Shown here in pieces: positions 24,349 through 32,745 of a DNA stretch of 64,000 nucleotides. The notes beneath the pieces are model-generated. The model was given only the letters and a program-made list of their open reading frames with translations. It had not been told where the DNA came from and did no database searches. Each line of letters begins with the position of its first letter. Positions within the stretch are counted from its first letter, which is position 1. Source of the stretch: Nocardia sp. BMG111209 (GTDB lineage Bacteria > Actinomycetota > Actinomycetes > Mycobacteriales > Mycobacteriaceae); assembly GCF_000381925.1 (NCBI RefSeq), contig NZ_KB907308.1, positions 1,240,001 to 1,304,000 of the forward strand, written 5' to 3'. A program made the position numbers and the translations under genes.

Positions 24349-24834
24349 GTGCAACTGGTGTGGAAATTCCTGAGCTGCGCGTTCCTGGCCGGGTTCGGCA
24401 TCGTGCTGATTTACATCGGATTCCGGAGTGTCCGGGAGACGCTGGAACGTTTATCGCTGTGGAGGCGGGGACACCGGGCCGACGGTGTTCTCGTATCGGT
24501 CGACGAGGAGTCGGATTCCGACAGTAAGCCCCAGTACCGCCTGACCGTGGAATTCGTCACCGCGACCGGCGAACGCCGCCGGGCCGCGCTGCCCGATCCG
24601 GTACGCAGCCGCCGCCGGATCGGTCAACGGCTGACGGTGCTGTACCGGCCCGACGACCGCACCCATGTCGTCGCCCTGGACCTCGGAGCAAGGTTCCTGA
24701 GCGTGCTCTTCTTCCCGATTCTGATGGTGTCGGGGCTGATATCCGTGAGCCTGGCCGTCGAACATCTCCTCGGCTTCGAGGGTTTCACGCTCTGGAACCA
24801 CATTCTTTCGACTCGGGATATCCATACGAATTGA
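24349..24834 (+). CDS. DUF3592-like membrane protein
   Basis: A 161-residue protein with an N-terminal helix (FLSCAFLAGFGIVLIYIGF), a soluble beta-domain (RADGVLVSVDEESD..., YRLTVEFVTATGERRRAALP, VLYRPDD) and a second helix (FFPILMVSGLISVSLAVEHL). This is the DUF3592 plan. The GTG at 24349 has no ribosome site but lies seven bases after TACCCT, so a leaderless message is likely. An ATG at 24286 in frame is an alternative start. No function is known. Confidence 0.75.
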   Translation: MQLVWKFLSCAFLAGFGIVLIYIGFRSVRETLERLSLWRRGHRADGVLVSVDEESDSDSKPQYRLTVEFVTATGERRRAALPDPVRSRRRIGQRLTVLYRPDDRTHVVALDLGARFLSVLFFPILMVSGLISVSLAVEHLLGFEGFTLWNHILSTRDIHTN

Positions 24835-25070
24835 TTTTCCGGTCGACAGCAGCAGCGAGCACGCGATCGAAATTTCACGAGCTATTCTTCCGTAATAAGA
24901 ATCGAATCCCATTCCGCCGAGGGAACAAAGTTCGACCCGATTGTCAAGGTTTCGCAGATATTGGATACCCGGCCGACTCGGGTGTACCGTCGATCCCGCA
25001 GCCCGATCCCCTATCCGAGCGGTGTTTCGTGCTGCCTTTTTCCGGCTTTCGAATCAGAGGATGTAATCGC

Positions 25071-25903
25071 ATGACAGTTGTGGTGACGGGTGCGACCGGA
25101 ACGGTCGGCCGCCATGTCGTCCAGCAGTTGATCGACGCCGGCCGGCCGGTGCGGGCGGTCACCCGAAACCCGGCGGGGGCCGGGCAGCCCGCACCGGTCG
25201 AGGTCTTCGGAGCCGATCTGGACGAGCCCGACTCGCTGGCCTCGGCGTTCACCGGCGCGGAGAGCCTGTTCCTGTTGTCGCACCCGGCAACCGCTGTCGA
25301 GGTGACCCGGCTGGCGCGGCGCTGCGGAATCGGCCGGATAGTCACCCTCACCTCCGTCCTGGCCGACCGCGAACCACCCGGTGCGCCGCATCATCTGCTG
25401 GTCGAGCATGCGGTGGAGTCGGCAGGCGTGGCGTGGACCCATGTCAGGCCGGGGATGTTCGCCTCGAATCTGCTCGGGTGGGCCGCGGACATCCGTCGCG
25501 AAGGTGTTGTCCGCGAACCGTATTCGGACGCGGCCCAGACCCCGATCCACGAAGCGGACGTCGCCGCGGTGGCGGTGGCCGCACTCCTGCACGACGGGCA
25601 CGCGGGCCGGATCCATCGACTGTCGGGGCCGCAGAGCCTCACCAAACCCGAACAGGTGGCGGCGATCGGCGCCGCGCTGGGACGGCGGCTCGACTTCGAG
25701 GAGATCGAGCCGGAGGCCTGGCGCCGGGCGCGCGCCGATTCCGTGCCGGGGTTCGTGCAGGACCTCCTGCTCGAGATCTGGTCTCGCAGCACGGAATTCC
25801 CAGAACCGGTCCTGCCCACGGTCGAAGAGGTGACCGGCCGGCCCGGCCGGACGCTCACCGAATGGGCCCGCGATCACCGCCGGCACTTCGGCGGTGAATC
25901 CCG

Positions 25904-25907
<4 letters not shown>
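25071..25907 (+). CDS. NmrA-like NAD(P)-binding oxidoreductase
   Basis: A 278-residue atypical SDR: VVVTGATGTVGRHVVQQLID, ESLFLLSHPATAVEVTRLAR, RIVTLTSVLADREPP, TPIHEADVAAVAVAALLH, RIHRLSGPQSLTKPEQVAAI. It is the third NmrA-type protein in the window and related to the two at 13320-15968. AGAGGA lies about nine bases before the ATG. The stop overlaps the start of a deleted hydrolase gene (ATGA), which shows an older two-gene operon. The 236 bases before it hold no gene. Confidence 0.87.
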
Positions 25908-26132
<225 letters not shown>

Positions 26133-26147
26133 ACCGGAGCGTCCCGG

Positions 26148-26903
26148 TCACGACATTGCGACCGGGTTGAGGATGATCGGGAATCTCATGCCGATCTTCC
26201 AGAGCACCGCGATGCGTGAATCGGGGCGTTCGCGGGCCTCCCGGCGGAGTGTGCGGGAGAGTTCCGAGGTGAACCGGGTTCGGGGATGGCGGGTGTTCAC
26301 TTGGTGGAGTACGTGTTCGGGGATTTCGGCTGCTCGCGCGCCGACGACGTCCAGTCGTGCCGCGGCGTGCAGTAGGTAGCCCTCGGCACCGTTTTCGACA
26401 GGTGCGGTGACGTCGAGATGCGCGGCGATGGCCTCTTCCACGGTGTCGCTGAACGCTGTGTCCGCACCCCAGGCTTGCAGACTCCGGCGGGCGACGGTGG
26501 CGCCGTGAACGGCGAAGCACGGCGCGTCGGCGGGCAGCGGACGGTACCGATCGGTGAGTGCGATGTCGTGCAACAGGCATGCCACATAGAGCAATTCGGG
26601 GTCGTAGTCGACCCGGTCGCGCTGGGCGAACAGGTCGCCGAAGTACCAGCAGCGCAGACAGTGCTCGAGAAGTTCGGGCCCGTAGGCCTCCCGGGCGAGT
26701 TCTTCGGCGCGGCGCGCACAGTGACCGTCCGGAGGGTCGGCGTGCAGTTCGAGCGCGCTGTCCCGGCTGCCGAATCCCAGTGCGGCCGTGAGGCCGCCGG
26801 GTATCTCGCGGAGCTGGCCCGCCACGGCGTGTCGAGCGAAGGCGAACTTCTCGGCCCTGGTCAGATCGAGCCGGGCCCGGGGGGACGGTGATTTCCGGTT
26901 CAT
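26148..26903 (-). CDS. HD-domain hydrolase-like protein
   Basis: A 251-residue protein of the HD superfamily. HCLRCWYFGDLFAQRD (first His), ELLYVACLLHDIALT (the HD pair), VHGATVARRSL and EEAIAAHLDVTAPV (later His) give the metal-binding order seen in cyanamide-hydratase-like HD proteins. The substrate is unknown. The ATG at 26903 is used; a GTG three codons earlier (26912) is equally possible because neither has a strong ribosome site. A TetR gene lies 34 bp upstream on the same strand. Confidence 0.78.
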   Translation of the reverse strand: MNRKSPSPRARLDLTRAEKFAFARHAVAGQLREIPGGLTAALGFGSRDSALELHADPPDGHCARRAEELAREAYGPELLEHCLRCWYFGDLFAQRDRVDYDPELLYVACLLHDIALTDRYRPLPADAPCFAVHGATVARRSLQAWGADTAFSDTVEEAIAAHLDVTAPVENGAEGYLLHAAARLDVVGARAAEIPEHVLHQVNTRHPRTRFTSELSRTLRREARERPDSRIAVLWKIGMRFPIILNPVAMS

Positions 26904-26937
26904 CGGGTCCACACTTTCGTCAGGTGGGCAGCTGCTC

Positions 26938-27534
26938 TCACCGGTCGGCGGAGCCGAACGCCCCGACCACGAATTCGATGATGGCTCTTTGTGATTCGGG
27001 ATCGACCACGGCGGCCGGGCCGGTGAATCCCGCTCGGGTGAGGATCATGCCGGTGAAGGCCTCGGCGGCCATGGCGGGATCGAGGCCGGTACTCATCTCG
27101 CCGCGGCGCTGGGCGGAGCGGAAGACCTCCTCCACGACGGCCATGCAGCGGTCGATCGAGTCGCGCCGGAACGCGGTGTAGATCGCCGGGTAGTCCTGGG
27201 CCTCCTGGATGCAGCGTTGCAGGATTTCGATTCGGGGACTGGTGAATACGGCGGCCACCGCGGGGATCAGCGCCAGCAGATCGGTGCGCAGGGCGCCGGT
27301 GCCGGGGACGATCAGGCCGGCGGCGAGGGTGCCGAGGGCCTCGACGACGAGCTGGTCACGATCGGGCCAGCGGGTGTAGATGCCGCGCTTGTCGACACCC
27401 GCACGCGCGGCGACACTGTTGGTGGCGAACCCGCCGATACCGCGTTCGGCCAGCTCCTCGACAGCGGCCTGCAGCACCCGGGCATCGATCGAGGGATCAC
27501 GGCGGCGGCCACGCCGTGGTGTCGATGGTCCCAT
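26938..27534 (-). CDS. TetR-family regulator
   Basis: A 198-residue TetR regulator: RRRDPSIDARVLQAAVEELA, GIGGFATNSVAARAGVDKRG, IYTRWPDRDQLVVEAL, with a TetR_C_16/AcrR-like helical C-terminus (IEILQRCIQEAQDYPAIYTA). It precedes the HD-domain gene by 34 bp and probably controls it and itself through the inverted repeat at 27549-27577 just upstream of its ATG (27534). Confidence 0.9.
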   Translation of the reverse strand: MGPSTPRRGRRRDPSIDARVLQAAVEELAERGIGGFATNSVAARAGVDKRGIYTRWPDRDQLVVEALGTLAAGLIVPGTGALRTDLLALIPAVAAVFTSPRIEILQRCIQEAQDYPAIYTAFRRDSIDRCMAVVEEVFRSAQRRGEMSTGLDPAMAAEAFTGMILTRAGFTGPAAVVDPESQRAIIEFVVGAFGSADR

Positions 27535-27548
27535 TGCCAACTCCGAGT

Positions 27549-27577
27549 AATTGATGCACCATAGCAGTGCATTAATT
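27549..27577. promoter_or_regulatory. TetR operator (11-bp arms, one mismatch)
   Basis: AATTGATGCAC (27549-27559), seven bases, then GTGCATTAATT (27567-27577); ten of eleven arm positions pair. It lies 15 bp before the tetR start at 27534 in an A/T-rich pocket. The 27578-27752 gap up to the peroxiredoxin gene contains no clear gene. Confidence 0.65.
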
Positions 27578-27752
27578 GTGCCGTGGCCGATGCCCTGTCC
27601 GGCACCGGCGAGGAGTTCAACTATGCCACCCAGGGTTCGTTCCGCCTCGAACAGCGCCGCGATGCGCGCCTTCGGGGCAGCGCCGACCCGCGGGCGCCGA
27701 CTCTCCGGGCGGCGCAGGCGCCGTCCGAACCGATGATCACGAGGAGAACCCG

Positions 27753-28202
27753 ATGCTGCAAGTGGGCGACGACGCACCCGATTTCGATCTGCAGGACCAG
27801 CACGGCGAGTCCGTGAAATTGAGCGCGCTGCTGGACAAGGGCCCGGTCGTGCTGTTCTTCTACCCCGCGGCCCTCAGCCCCGGATGTACCCGGGAGGCCT
27901 GCCACTTCCGCGACATCGTCGGCGAATTCGCCGCGCGGGGCGCCACCATCCTCGGCATCAGCGCCGACGATGTGGCCAAGCAGAAGAAGTTCGACGACAC
28001 GCACGGGCTGGGCTATCCGCTGCTGGCCGATACGGACGGAAACGTCGCTCGCGCTTACGGACTCAAGCGTCGCATCCCGGGGGTTCCGGCCAAGCGCGCG
28101 ACCTTCGTGATCGGCGGCGACCGGAAGATCCTCGCGGCCGTCCACAGCGAGCTGAACATGAACATCCACGCCGACCAGGCCCTCGGGGCGCTCGCCGGCT
28201 GA
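27753..28202 (+). CDS. bcp: Peroxiredoxin of the Bcp/PrxQ type
   Basis: A 149-residue thiol peroxidase. APDFDLQDQHGESVKLSALL is the family start, LSPGCTREACHFRD contains the peroxidatic Cys and the resolving Cys five residues later, as in PrxQ, and ATILGISADDVAKQKKFDDT and YPLLADTDGNVARAYG follow. It reduces peroxides with thioredoxin as donor in the cytosol. GAGGAG lies seven bases before the ATG. Its stop is seven bases from the convergent mycolyltransferase-like gene. Confidence 0.93.
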   Translation: MLQVGDDAPDFDLQDQHGESVKLSALLDKGPVVLFFYPAALSPGCTREACHFRDIVGEFAARGATILGISADDVAKQKKFDDTHGLGYPLLADTDGNVARAYGLKRRIPGVPAKRATFVIGGDRKILAAVHSELNMNIHADQALGALAG

Positions 28203-28209
28203 TATCCGC

Positions 28210-29286
28210 TCAGGGCGTGCCGGTGGCCGGGATGTCCAGGGAGGCAGCGAAACTCGGCCACGCGGCATGGAGGTCGTCCTGCCAGTACGGCCACGAGTGG
28301 GTGCCCGCGGGGGCGAACAGGAAGGTCGCGGGGATGTTCAGCTGCGACATTCGCTGCTGCACACGATGATTGGATTCGCCGACCAGGGTCTCCTCGGGGC
28401 CGCCGCCCACGATGATCTGGTGGCCGAGGCGCAGCGGATCGGCACCGGCGGCGGCGGTGTCGTGTTTGCCGAGAGCGCCGTTGCCGGTGGCGAAGACGAC
28501 GTTCACGCCGCGCAACTTCTCCAGATTGGCCGGGGTGGCGGGATTGTGGGCCGTCCACTCCGGGCCGCCGACGGGACCCCACATGTTGTCGGGGTCGGCC
28601 TTGCCCAGCATCAGCACGCCTCGGACGGCGGCGGCGCAGACCTGATCGTCCAGATCGTTGCAGCCGCTGAAGGATCCGACGCTGCGGTACAGGTCCGGCG
28701 CCGATTCCGCCAGTTGCAGAACGGATGTCGCCGACATCGACAGCCCGGCGATCGCGTTGCGCCCGGTCGCGCCGAAGGCGCTGTCCAGGACGGGCGGCAA
28801 CTCCTCGGTGAGGAACGTCTGCCAGCGGTTGCGGCCGAGCACCGGATCGTCGTCGCGCCAATCGGTGTAGTAGCTGTAGGCCCCGTCGATCACGGTGACG
28901 ACATTGACGTGTTTGTCGGCGGTGAACGGGATCAGGTCGGTGGTGGACTCCCAGGTCTTGACGCCGTCGTGCGGGGTGTCGCCGTCCTCGGCGCCGTCGA
29001 GCAGATACAACGTCGGCGCGGGAATGTCCGTATCGGCGGGACGGATCACCTGCAACCGGACGGTCCGGTCCATCGCCGCGGACCGGACCTCGACGACGAA
29101 CCGACGGTCGTCCACCGAGGTGACCCCGGTGAGGCGCGATCCGTCCGGCGCGGGCCGGGCCTGCGGGAACGCGACCTCGGCAGCATTCGGGGAATCCGCG
29201 CTCGCCGTCCCGGTGGCGGCGGCGACGGCCGCCCCCGCGATCAGCGCCGCGGCGATCCGACGACGTACTCCGAGTCGTGAAGCCAT
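28210..29286 (-). CDS. Secreted mycolyltransferase/antigen-85-like esterase
   Basis: A 358-residue exported alpha/beta-hydrolase. A twin-Arg-free Sec signal (VRRRIAAALIAGAAVAAATG, cleavage near ASADS) leads to LQVIRPADTDIPAPTLYLLD, the nucleophile elbow AIAGLSMSATSVLQLA (S in GLSMS), a Gly/Asn-rich middle and the His in PAGTHSWPYWQDDLHAAW. This is the antigen 85/mycolyltransferase plan, which implies a mycolic-acid envelope. Esterase activity on other lipids is possible. GGAAGG lies six bases before the ATG at 29286. Confidence 0.9.
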   Translation of the reverse strand: MASRLGVRRRIAAALIAGAAVAAATGTASADSPNAAEVAFPQARPAPDGSRLTGVTSVDDRRFVVEVRSAAMDRTVRLQVIRPADTDIPAPTLYLLDGAEDGDTPHDGVKTWESTTDLIPFTADKHVNVVTVIDGAYSYYTDWRDDDPVLGRNRWQTFLTEELPPVLDSAFGATGRNAIAGLSMSATSVLQLAESAPDLYRSVGSFSGCNDLDDQVCAAAVRGVLMLGKADPDNMWGPVGGPEWTAHNPATPANLEKLRGVNVVFATGNGALGKHDTAAAGADPLRLGHQIIVGGGPEETLVGESNHRVQQRMSQLNIPATFLFAPAGTHSWPYWQDDLHAAWPSFAASLDIPATGTP

Positions 29287-29465
29287 GTCCAGCCTTCCTC
29301 TGAGCACTGCCACCCAGCGTGTCCGATCCCGACGACGGTCATCCGGGTAGTACCCACCCCGCGGCGAGGATCCCGTGTGGTGACCGATCTCCGCGCGGCC
29401 CGGCCGGGCGGGCCCCCGGCGCTGATGATTAACTCGAGGTGCCGAGTCGAAGTCCGGAGGCGATC

Positions 29466-30341
29466 ATGACGGTTCTCGACGAGAGCGGGCGCACCGCGAC
29501 GTTCCTGGAGTCGATCGCGCTCGACCGGATCGGGGAGAACGAGTTCCGCGGGCCGGCGCAGCCGGGTCCGCAGCGCCGGACCTACGGGGGCCGGATCGCG
29601 GCGCAGGCGCTGCTGGCCGCCGGGTCGACCGTGGCGGCCGACCGGCCCGTCCACTCGGCACAGACCTGTTTCCTGTTGCCGGGTGACACCACGCTGCCGA
29701 TCGACTTCGCCGTCGGCCTGGTCCGCGACGGTGAATCCTTCTCGACCCGCAGCGTCGAGGCGGTGCAGGCAGGCCGGGTGATCTTCACGATGGCCGCGTC
29801 GTTCCACCGCCGCGAGACCGGACTCAGCCATCAGATCGCACGCCTGGACGGGCCCGGCCCGGACGAACTCCCCGAGCTCACCGAGACCTTCGCCGACGAC
29901 GAGGTGAACCTGCGCTGGGCCCACACCCTGCGCGACACGATCGGCGCCGATCTGCGCTTCCCGCGGCTCCCGGTCCGGGTGCACGCGATGCGCGGCGACC
30001 CGACCCCGCCGCATCAGAGCGTGTGGCTGCGCACCGTGAATCCGGTCGCCGGCGACGACTCCGCGCAGGCCGCCGGGCTGCTGTATCTCAGTGACGTGCT
30101 GCTGCTGTCGACCGCGCTCGGCCCGCACGCCCGCACCTTCCAGGACGCCGGGATCCAGTTCGCCACCCTCACCCACTCCGTGTGGTTCCATGCCCCGCTG
30201 CGGGTGGACGAGTGGTTCCTGTACAACCAGAGCAGCCGCTGGTCCGGCGCCGCGCGAGCGCTGTGCCAGGGCGAGATGCTCGACCGTTCCGGCCGGCTGT
30301 GCGCGACCGTCGCACAGGAGGGTCTGGTCCGCACCCGCTGA
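29466..30341 (+). CDS. Acyl-CoA thioesterase II (TesB-like)
   Basis: A 291-residue double hot-dog protein. FRGPAQPGPQRRTYGGRIAA, ALLAAGSTVAADRPVHSAQT, DFAVGLVRDGESFSTRSVEA and the C-terminal LTHSVWFHAPLRVDEWFLYN, CQGEMLDRSGRLCATVAQEG are typical of TesB. It hydrolyses acyl-CoA in the cytosol. GGAGG precedes the ATG at 29466 (CGGAGGCGATC). Confidence 0.93.
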   Translation: MTVLDESGRTATFLESIALDRIGENEFRGPAQPGPQRRTYGGRIAAQALLAAGSTVAADRPVHSAQTCFLLPGDTTLPIDFAVGLVRDGESFSTRSVEAVQAGRVIFTMAASFHRRETGLSHQIARLDGPGPDELPELTETFADDEVNLRWAHTLRDTIGADLRFPRLPVRVHAMRGDPTPPHQSVWLRTVNPVAGDDSAQAAGLLYLSDVLLLSTALGPHARTFQDAGIQFATLTHSVWFHAPLRVDEWFLYNQSSRWSGAARALCQGEMLDRSGRLCATVAQEGLVRTR

Positions 30342-30393
30342 TCTGCGGCAGCCCATCGGACCGGGTGCGCACGCTCGCGGTCCCGGGAGCAGT

Positions 30394-30891
30394 TCACGTC
30401 GGGGCGGCGTTGTCCCGGCGGGATGCGACGCGGGCCTGCGGCCGGTGGGCGGCGAGGGTGGCCAGGGCGCGGGGATACAGGTCGCGCAGCGCGGCCGCGA
30501 GTGCCCGGGTGAAGATGCTGCGGTCGCGGCCGTAGACGGTGAGGACGCCCGCGATCGTGCCGTCGGGGCGGGCCAGCGGCTGGCACAGCAGCGCGCCGAC
30601 CCCCCAGCCGTGCAGTTCCTCGCAGCAGTCCCGCCAGCAGGAGGTTCGCTCGAGGTCGGTGACCACCACGGGGGTGTGGTCGTCGGCGGCGTCGCGGGCG
30701 GGGCTGTGCAGGTGCAGGAGCTGGGTTTCCTCGGCCATCCGGGCCTCGGGCGTGCTGGCGGCGACGATATCGAGTACGACACCGTCGTGGGCGGACAGTC
30801 CGACCAGCGGAGCTCCCGGGAGTTCCCGGAATACGGCAGCGATGTCCGGCGCCGCCAACGCGGCCGAATTTGAGGTGGTAGGACCGGACAT
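30394..30891 (-). CDS. GAF-domain protein
   Basis: A 165-residue protein that looks like a single GAF sensor domain: IAAVFRELPGAPLVGLSAHD, ETQLLHLHSPARDAADDHTP, WRDCCEELHGWGVGALLCQP, GTIAGVLTVYGRDRSIFTRA. It has no attached output domain. Two Cys (RDCC) could bind a redox group or ligand. The start is ATG 30891 with GAGG eight bases away; a GTG at 30912 with GGAAGG is an alternative. No partner gene lies on the same strand. Confidence 0.7.
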   Translation of the reverse strand: MSGPTTSNSAALAAPDIAAVFRELPGAPLVGLSAHDGVVLDIVAASTPEARMAEETQLLHLHSPARDAADDHTPVVVTDLERTSCWRDCCEELHGWGVGALLCQPLARPDGTIAGVLTVYGRDRSIFTRALAAALRDLYPRALATLAAHRPQARVASRRDNAAPT

Positions 30892-31036
30892 GACGGACAC
30901 CTCGGCTTTCACATACTGATTGCCTTCCCAGTCGGAGTTACCTGACAGCGACGGCCGGTAAACCTTTTCGCCCGAATCCGGCGTACCGAAGCTTCGCCGG
31001 CGGCCGTGGTCCGGCCGGGGCCGCACGTGGCCGTGG

Positions 31037-31930
31037 TCATGCCGCGGCCCACTCGGGCCGGACGGCCAGCAGCGCCGGAGTACCCTGCGGCGCAACGGAA
31101 TTCATCTCGTCGATCAGTGTCGCCGGTTCGTCCTGCGGCGCCACCGAACTCGTCCGGACGAACGCCGGGATCCGGGTGGCCGACCAGAGCAGGGCGGCGA
31201 CCACCGGCACGGGCAGCCGACCGGCGGTCCCGATCGGCCGGGGCGTGATGTGGTCTCCCAGCTGCCGAACCAGGCGCAATCCCTCACGCAGCGCTCGGGC
31301 CAGGGCCACCGCCTCGCGCCGGTCGATCCCCCGGCCGGCGCGGTGCGCGCGCAGTCCGGCCAGCAGCACCGGCACGATGAACGCCGCGTGGGTACGCAAC
31401 CAACTCTGCATATCGGGGTGGGTGGCCGCGGGAATCCCGGCGTCGGAGAAGACGTCCGCCCACCCCTGATCCGACACGGTCGTGGGCAGCCGGTGCAGGA
31501 TCTCCGACGACAGCCGGCCGTCCCGGATACCCGCCACGACGGACGGGAACCCGAAGACCGTGCGCTGCGCGCCGACCGCGTCGCGGAAGTGGTCGAGGGG
31601 TCGAAAGGTGTTGAACATGAACATGATCGCGTGCGCGGCGGACTCGGCCAGATCCGGCAGCAGGATATCGGCCTCGGCGGCGAGCACCGTGACCAGCACC
31701 AGATCCCAGGGCGTGCCGGTGTCCAGCCGATCGGCGACCCGCACCGCGGCGCGCTCGCCGGTGGTGGTGACGACGGCCCGGTCGCCGCGCAGGGTTTCCA
31801 ACCGGGCGCCGCGCGCCACGACGGTGACGTCGTGCCCCGCACCGGCGAGCCGGAAGGCGAAGGTACTGCCGATGCCGCCGGGACCGATGACGGCGATGCG
31901 CAGGCGGGGGGCGGAAACGGGTCCGGACAT
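31037..31930 (-). CDS. Ketopantoate-reductase (PanE/ApbA)-family oxidoreductase
   Basis: A 297-residue protein with LRIAVIGPGGIGSTFAFRLA (NADP Rossmann motif), GHDVTVVARGARLETLRGD, LVLVTVLAAEADILLPDLAE and a helical C-terminus. Its sequence departs from biosynthetic PanE, so the substrate may differ. AGGAG lies eight bases before the ATG at 31930. It is divergent from a tetR gene at 32043, and the two share a control region with direct repeats, so it is probably that regulator's target. Confidence 0.82.
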   Translation of the reverse strand: MSGPVSAPRLRIAVIGPGGIGSTFAFRLAGAGHDVTVVARGARLETLRGDRAVVTTTGERAAVRVADRLDTGTPWDLVLVTVLAAEADILLPDLAESAAHAIMFMFNTFRPLDHFRDAVGAQRTVFGFPSVVAGIRDGRLSSEILHRLPTTVSDQGWADVFSDAGIPAATHPDMQSWLRTHAAFIVPVLLAGLRAHRAGRGIDRREAVALARALREGLRLVRQLGDHITPRPIGTAGRLPVPVVAALLWSATRIPAFVRTSSVAPQDEPATLIDEMNSVAPQGTPALLAVRPEWAAA

Positions 31931-31971
31931 GACGAATTCTCCTGATCTGCAACGGGATTCAGCGGCACACA

Positions 31972-32039
31972 ATTCGGTCAACGACCGTAGACCGAGACTA
32001 GCAGTGCGATCGGGATTCGGTCAACCGTCGTAGACTGAG
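31972..32039. promoter_or_regulatory. Tandem TetR operators between divergent genes
   Basis: Two 25-bp direct repeats, 31972-31996 and 32015-32039 (21/25 identical, period 43 bp). Each contains GTCAAC-N4-GTAGAC, an imperfect palindrome. TAGACT (32031-32036) sits seven bases before the tetR ATG (32043), which suggests a leaderless message. On the minus strand TTGACC in the second repeat and TAGTCT near 31997 make a candidate promoter for the reductase gene. Confidence 0.7.
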
Positions 32040-32042
32040 CGG

Positions 32043-32618
32043 ATGAGCTCCCGACCCACCAGCCGCGCCGAGCAGCGCCGAAACACCGAATCCCGGATCC
32101 TGGCGGCAGCACAGCGGTTGTTCGCCGAGGTCGGTTACGACCGCGCCACCGTCCGCGCGATCGCGACCGCGGCGGAGACCGATCCCGGGCTGGTCATGCG
32201 CTATTTCGGCTCCAAGGACGAATTGTTCGCCCGCGCGGTGGGATTCGAGGCCGACGAGCTCGTCACCGGCACACCCGAGCAGGCGGCCGAGCAGTTGCTG
32301 ACCGCGCTCGAGCACAAACTCGCCGCGACGCCGATCGACGCGCTGGCCGCGCTCCGCTCGATGTTCGGCCACCCCGACGCGGCCGCCGATGTCCGGTCGG
32401 CGATGGTCGCCCGCCAGCAACAGGCCGCGCAGCATCTGGCGACCGACGACGCGGATCTGCGCGCCGGTCTGATCGGCGCGCTCACGATCGGCGCGGTGAT
32501 CGGCCGGTATCTGCTGCGCCTGGACGGCCTCGCCGACGCCGAACCCGAGCGGATCAGCGCGCTGCTGCGCACCGCCTTCCACGAGATCGCCCACGGCACA
32601 CCGGCCGCGGAATCCTGA
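32043..32618 (+). CDS. TetR-family regulator
   Basis: A 191-residue TetR protein: [57 protein letters not shown]. The C-terminal end [18 protein letters not shown] matters because a close copy of its DNA lies at 36284-36350, beyond the STAND-TPR gene. It probably represses the divergent PanE-like gene and itself through the repeats at 31972-32039. Confidence 0.92.
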   Translation: MSSRPTSRAEQRRNTESRILAAAQRLFAEVGYDRATVRAIATAAETDPGLVMRYFGSKDELFARAVGFEADELVTGTPEQAAEQLLTALEHKLAATPIDALAALRSMFGHPDAAADVRSAMVARQQQAAQHLATDDADLRAGLIGALTIGAVIGRYLLRLDGLADAEPERISALLRTAFHEIAHGTPAAES

Positions 32619-32745
32619 TCGGACCGCGAAAAGAGCACGGCCCGAGGCGATCTCGCGGACTTTCCACCGGATGGAAGAGCGGTATCGGCGGCGAAATGTA
32701 TAACGGAACGAATATTCATCGAGCGGAAAGACTCCGGGGGTAGCG

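Noticed and set aside
24838..25070. Possible small gene or regulatory RNA in the A/T-richer stretch before the NmrA-like gene
   Set aside because: No ribosome site plus protein-like frame and no stable hairpin or riboswitch pattern could be identified by eye.
27583..27816. A plus-strand frame before the peroxiredoxin gene (starting VADALSGTGEEF)
   Set aside because: It overlaps the start of bcp in another frame, turns Arg-rich after 20 residues and has no ribosome site.
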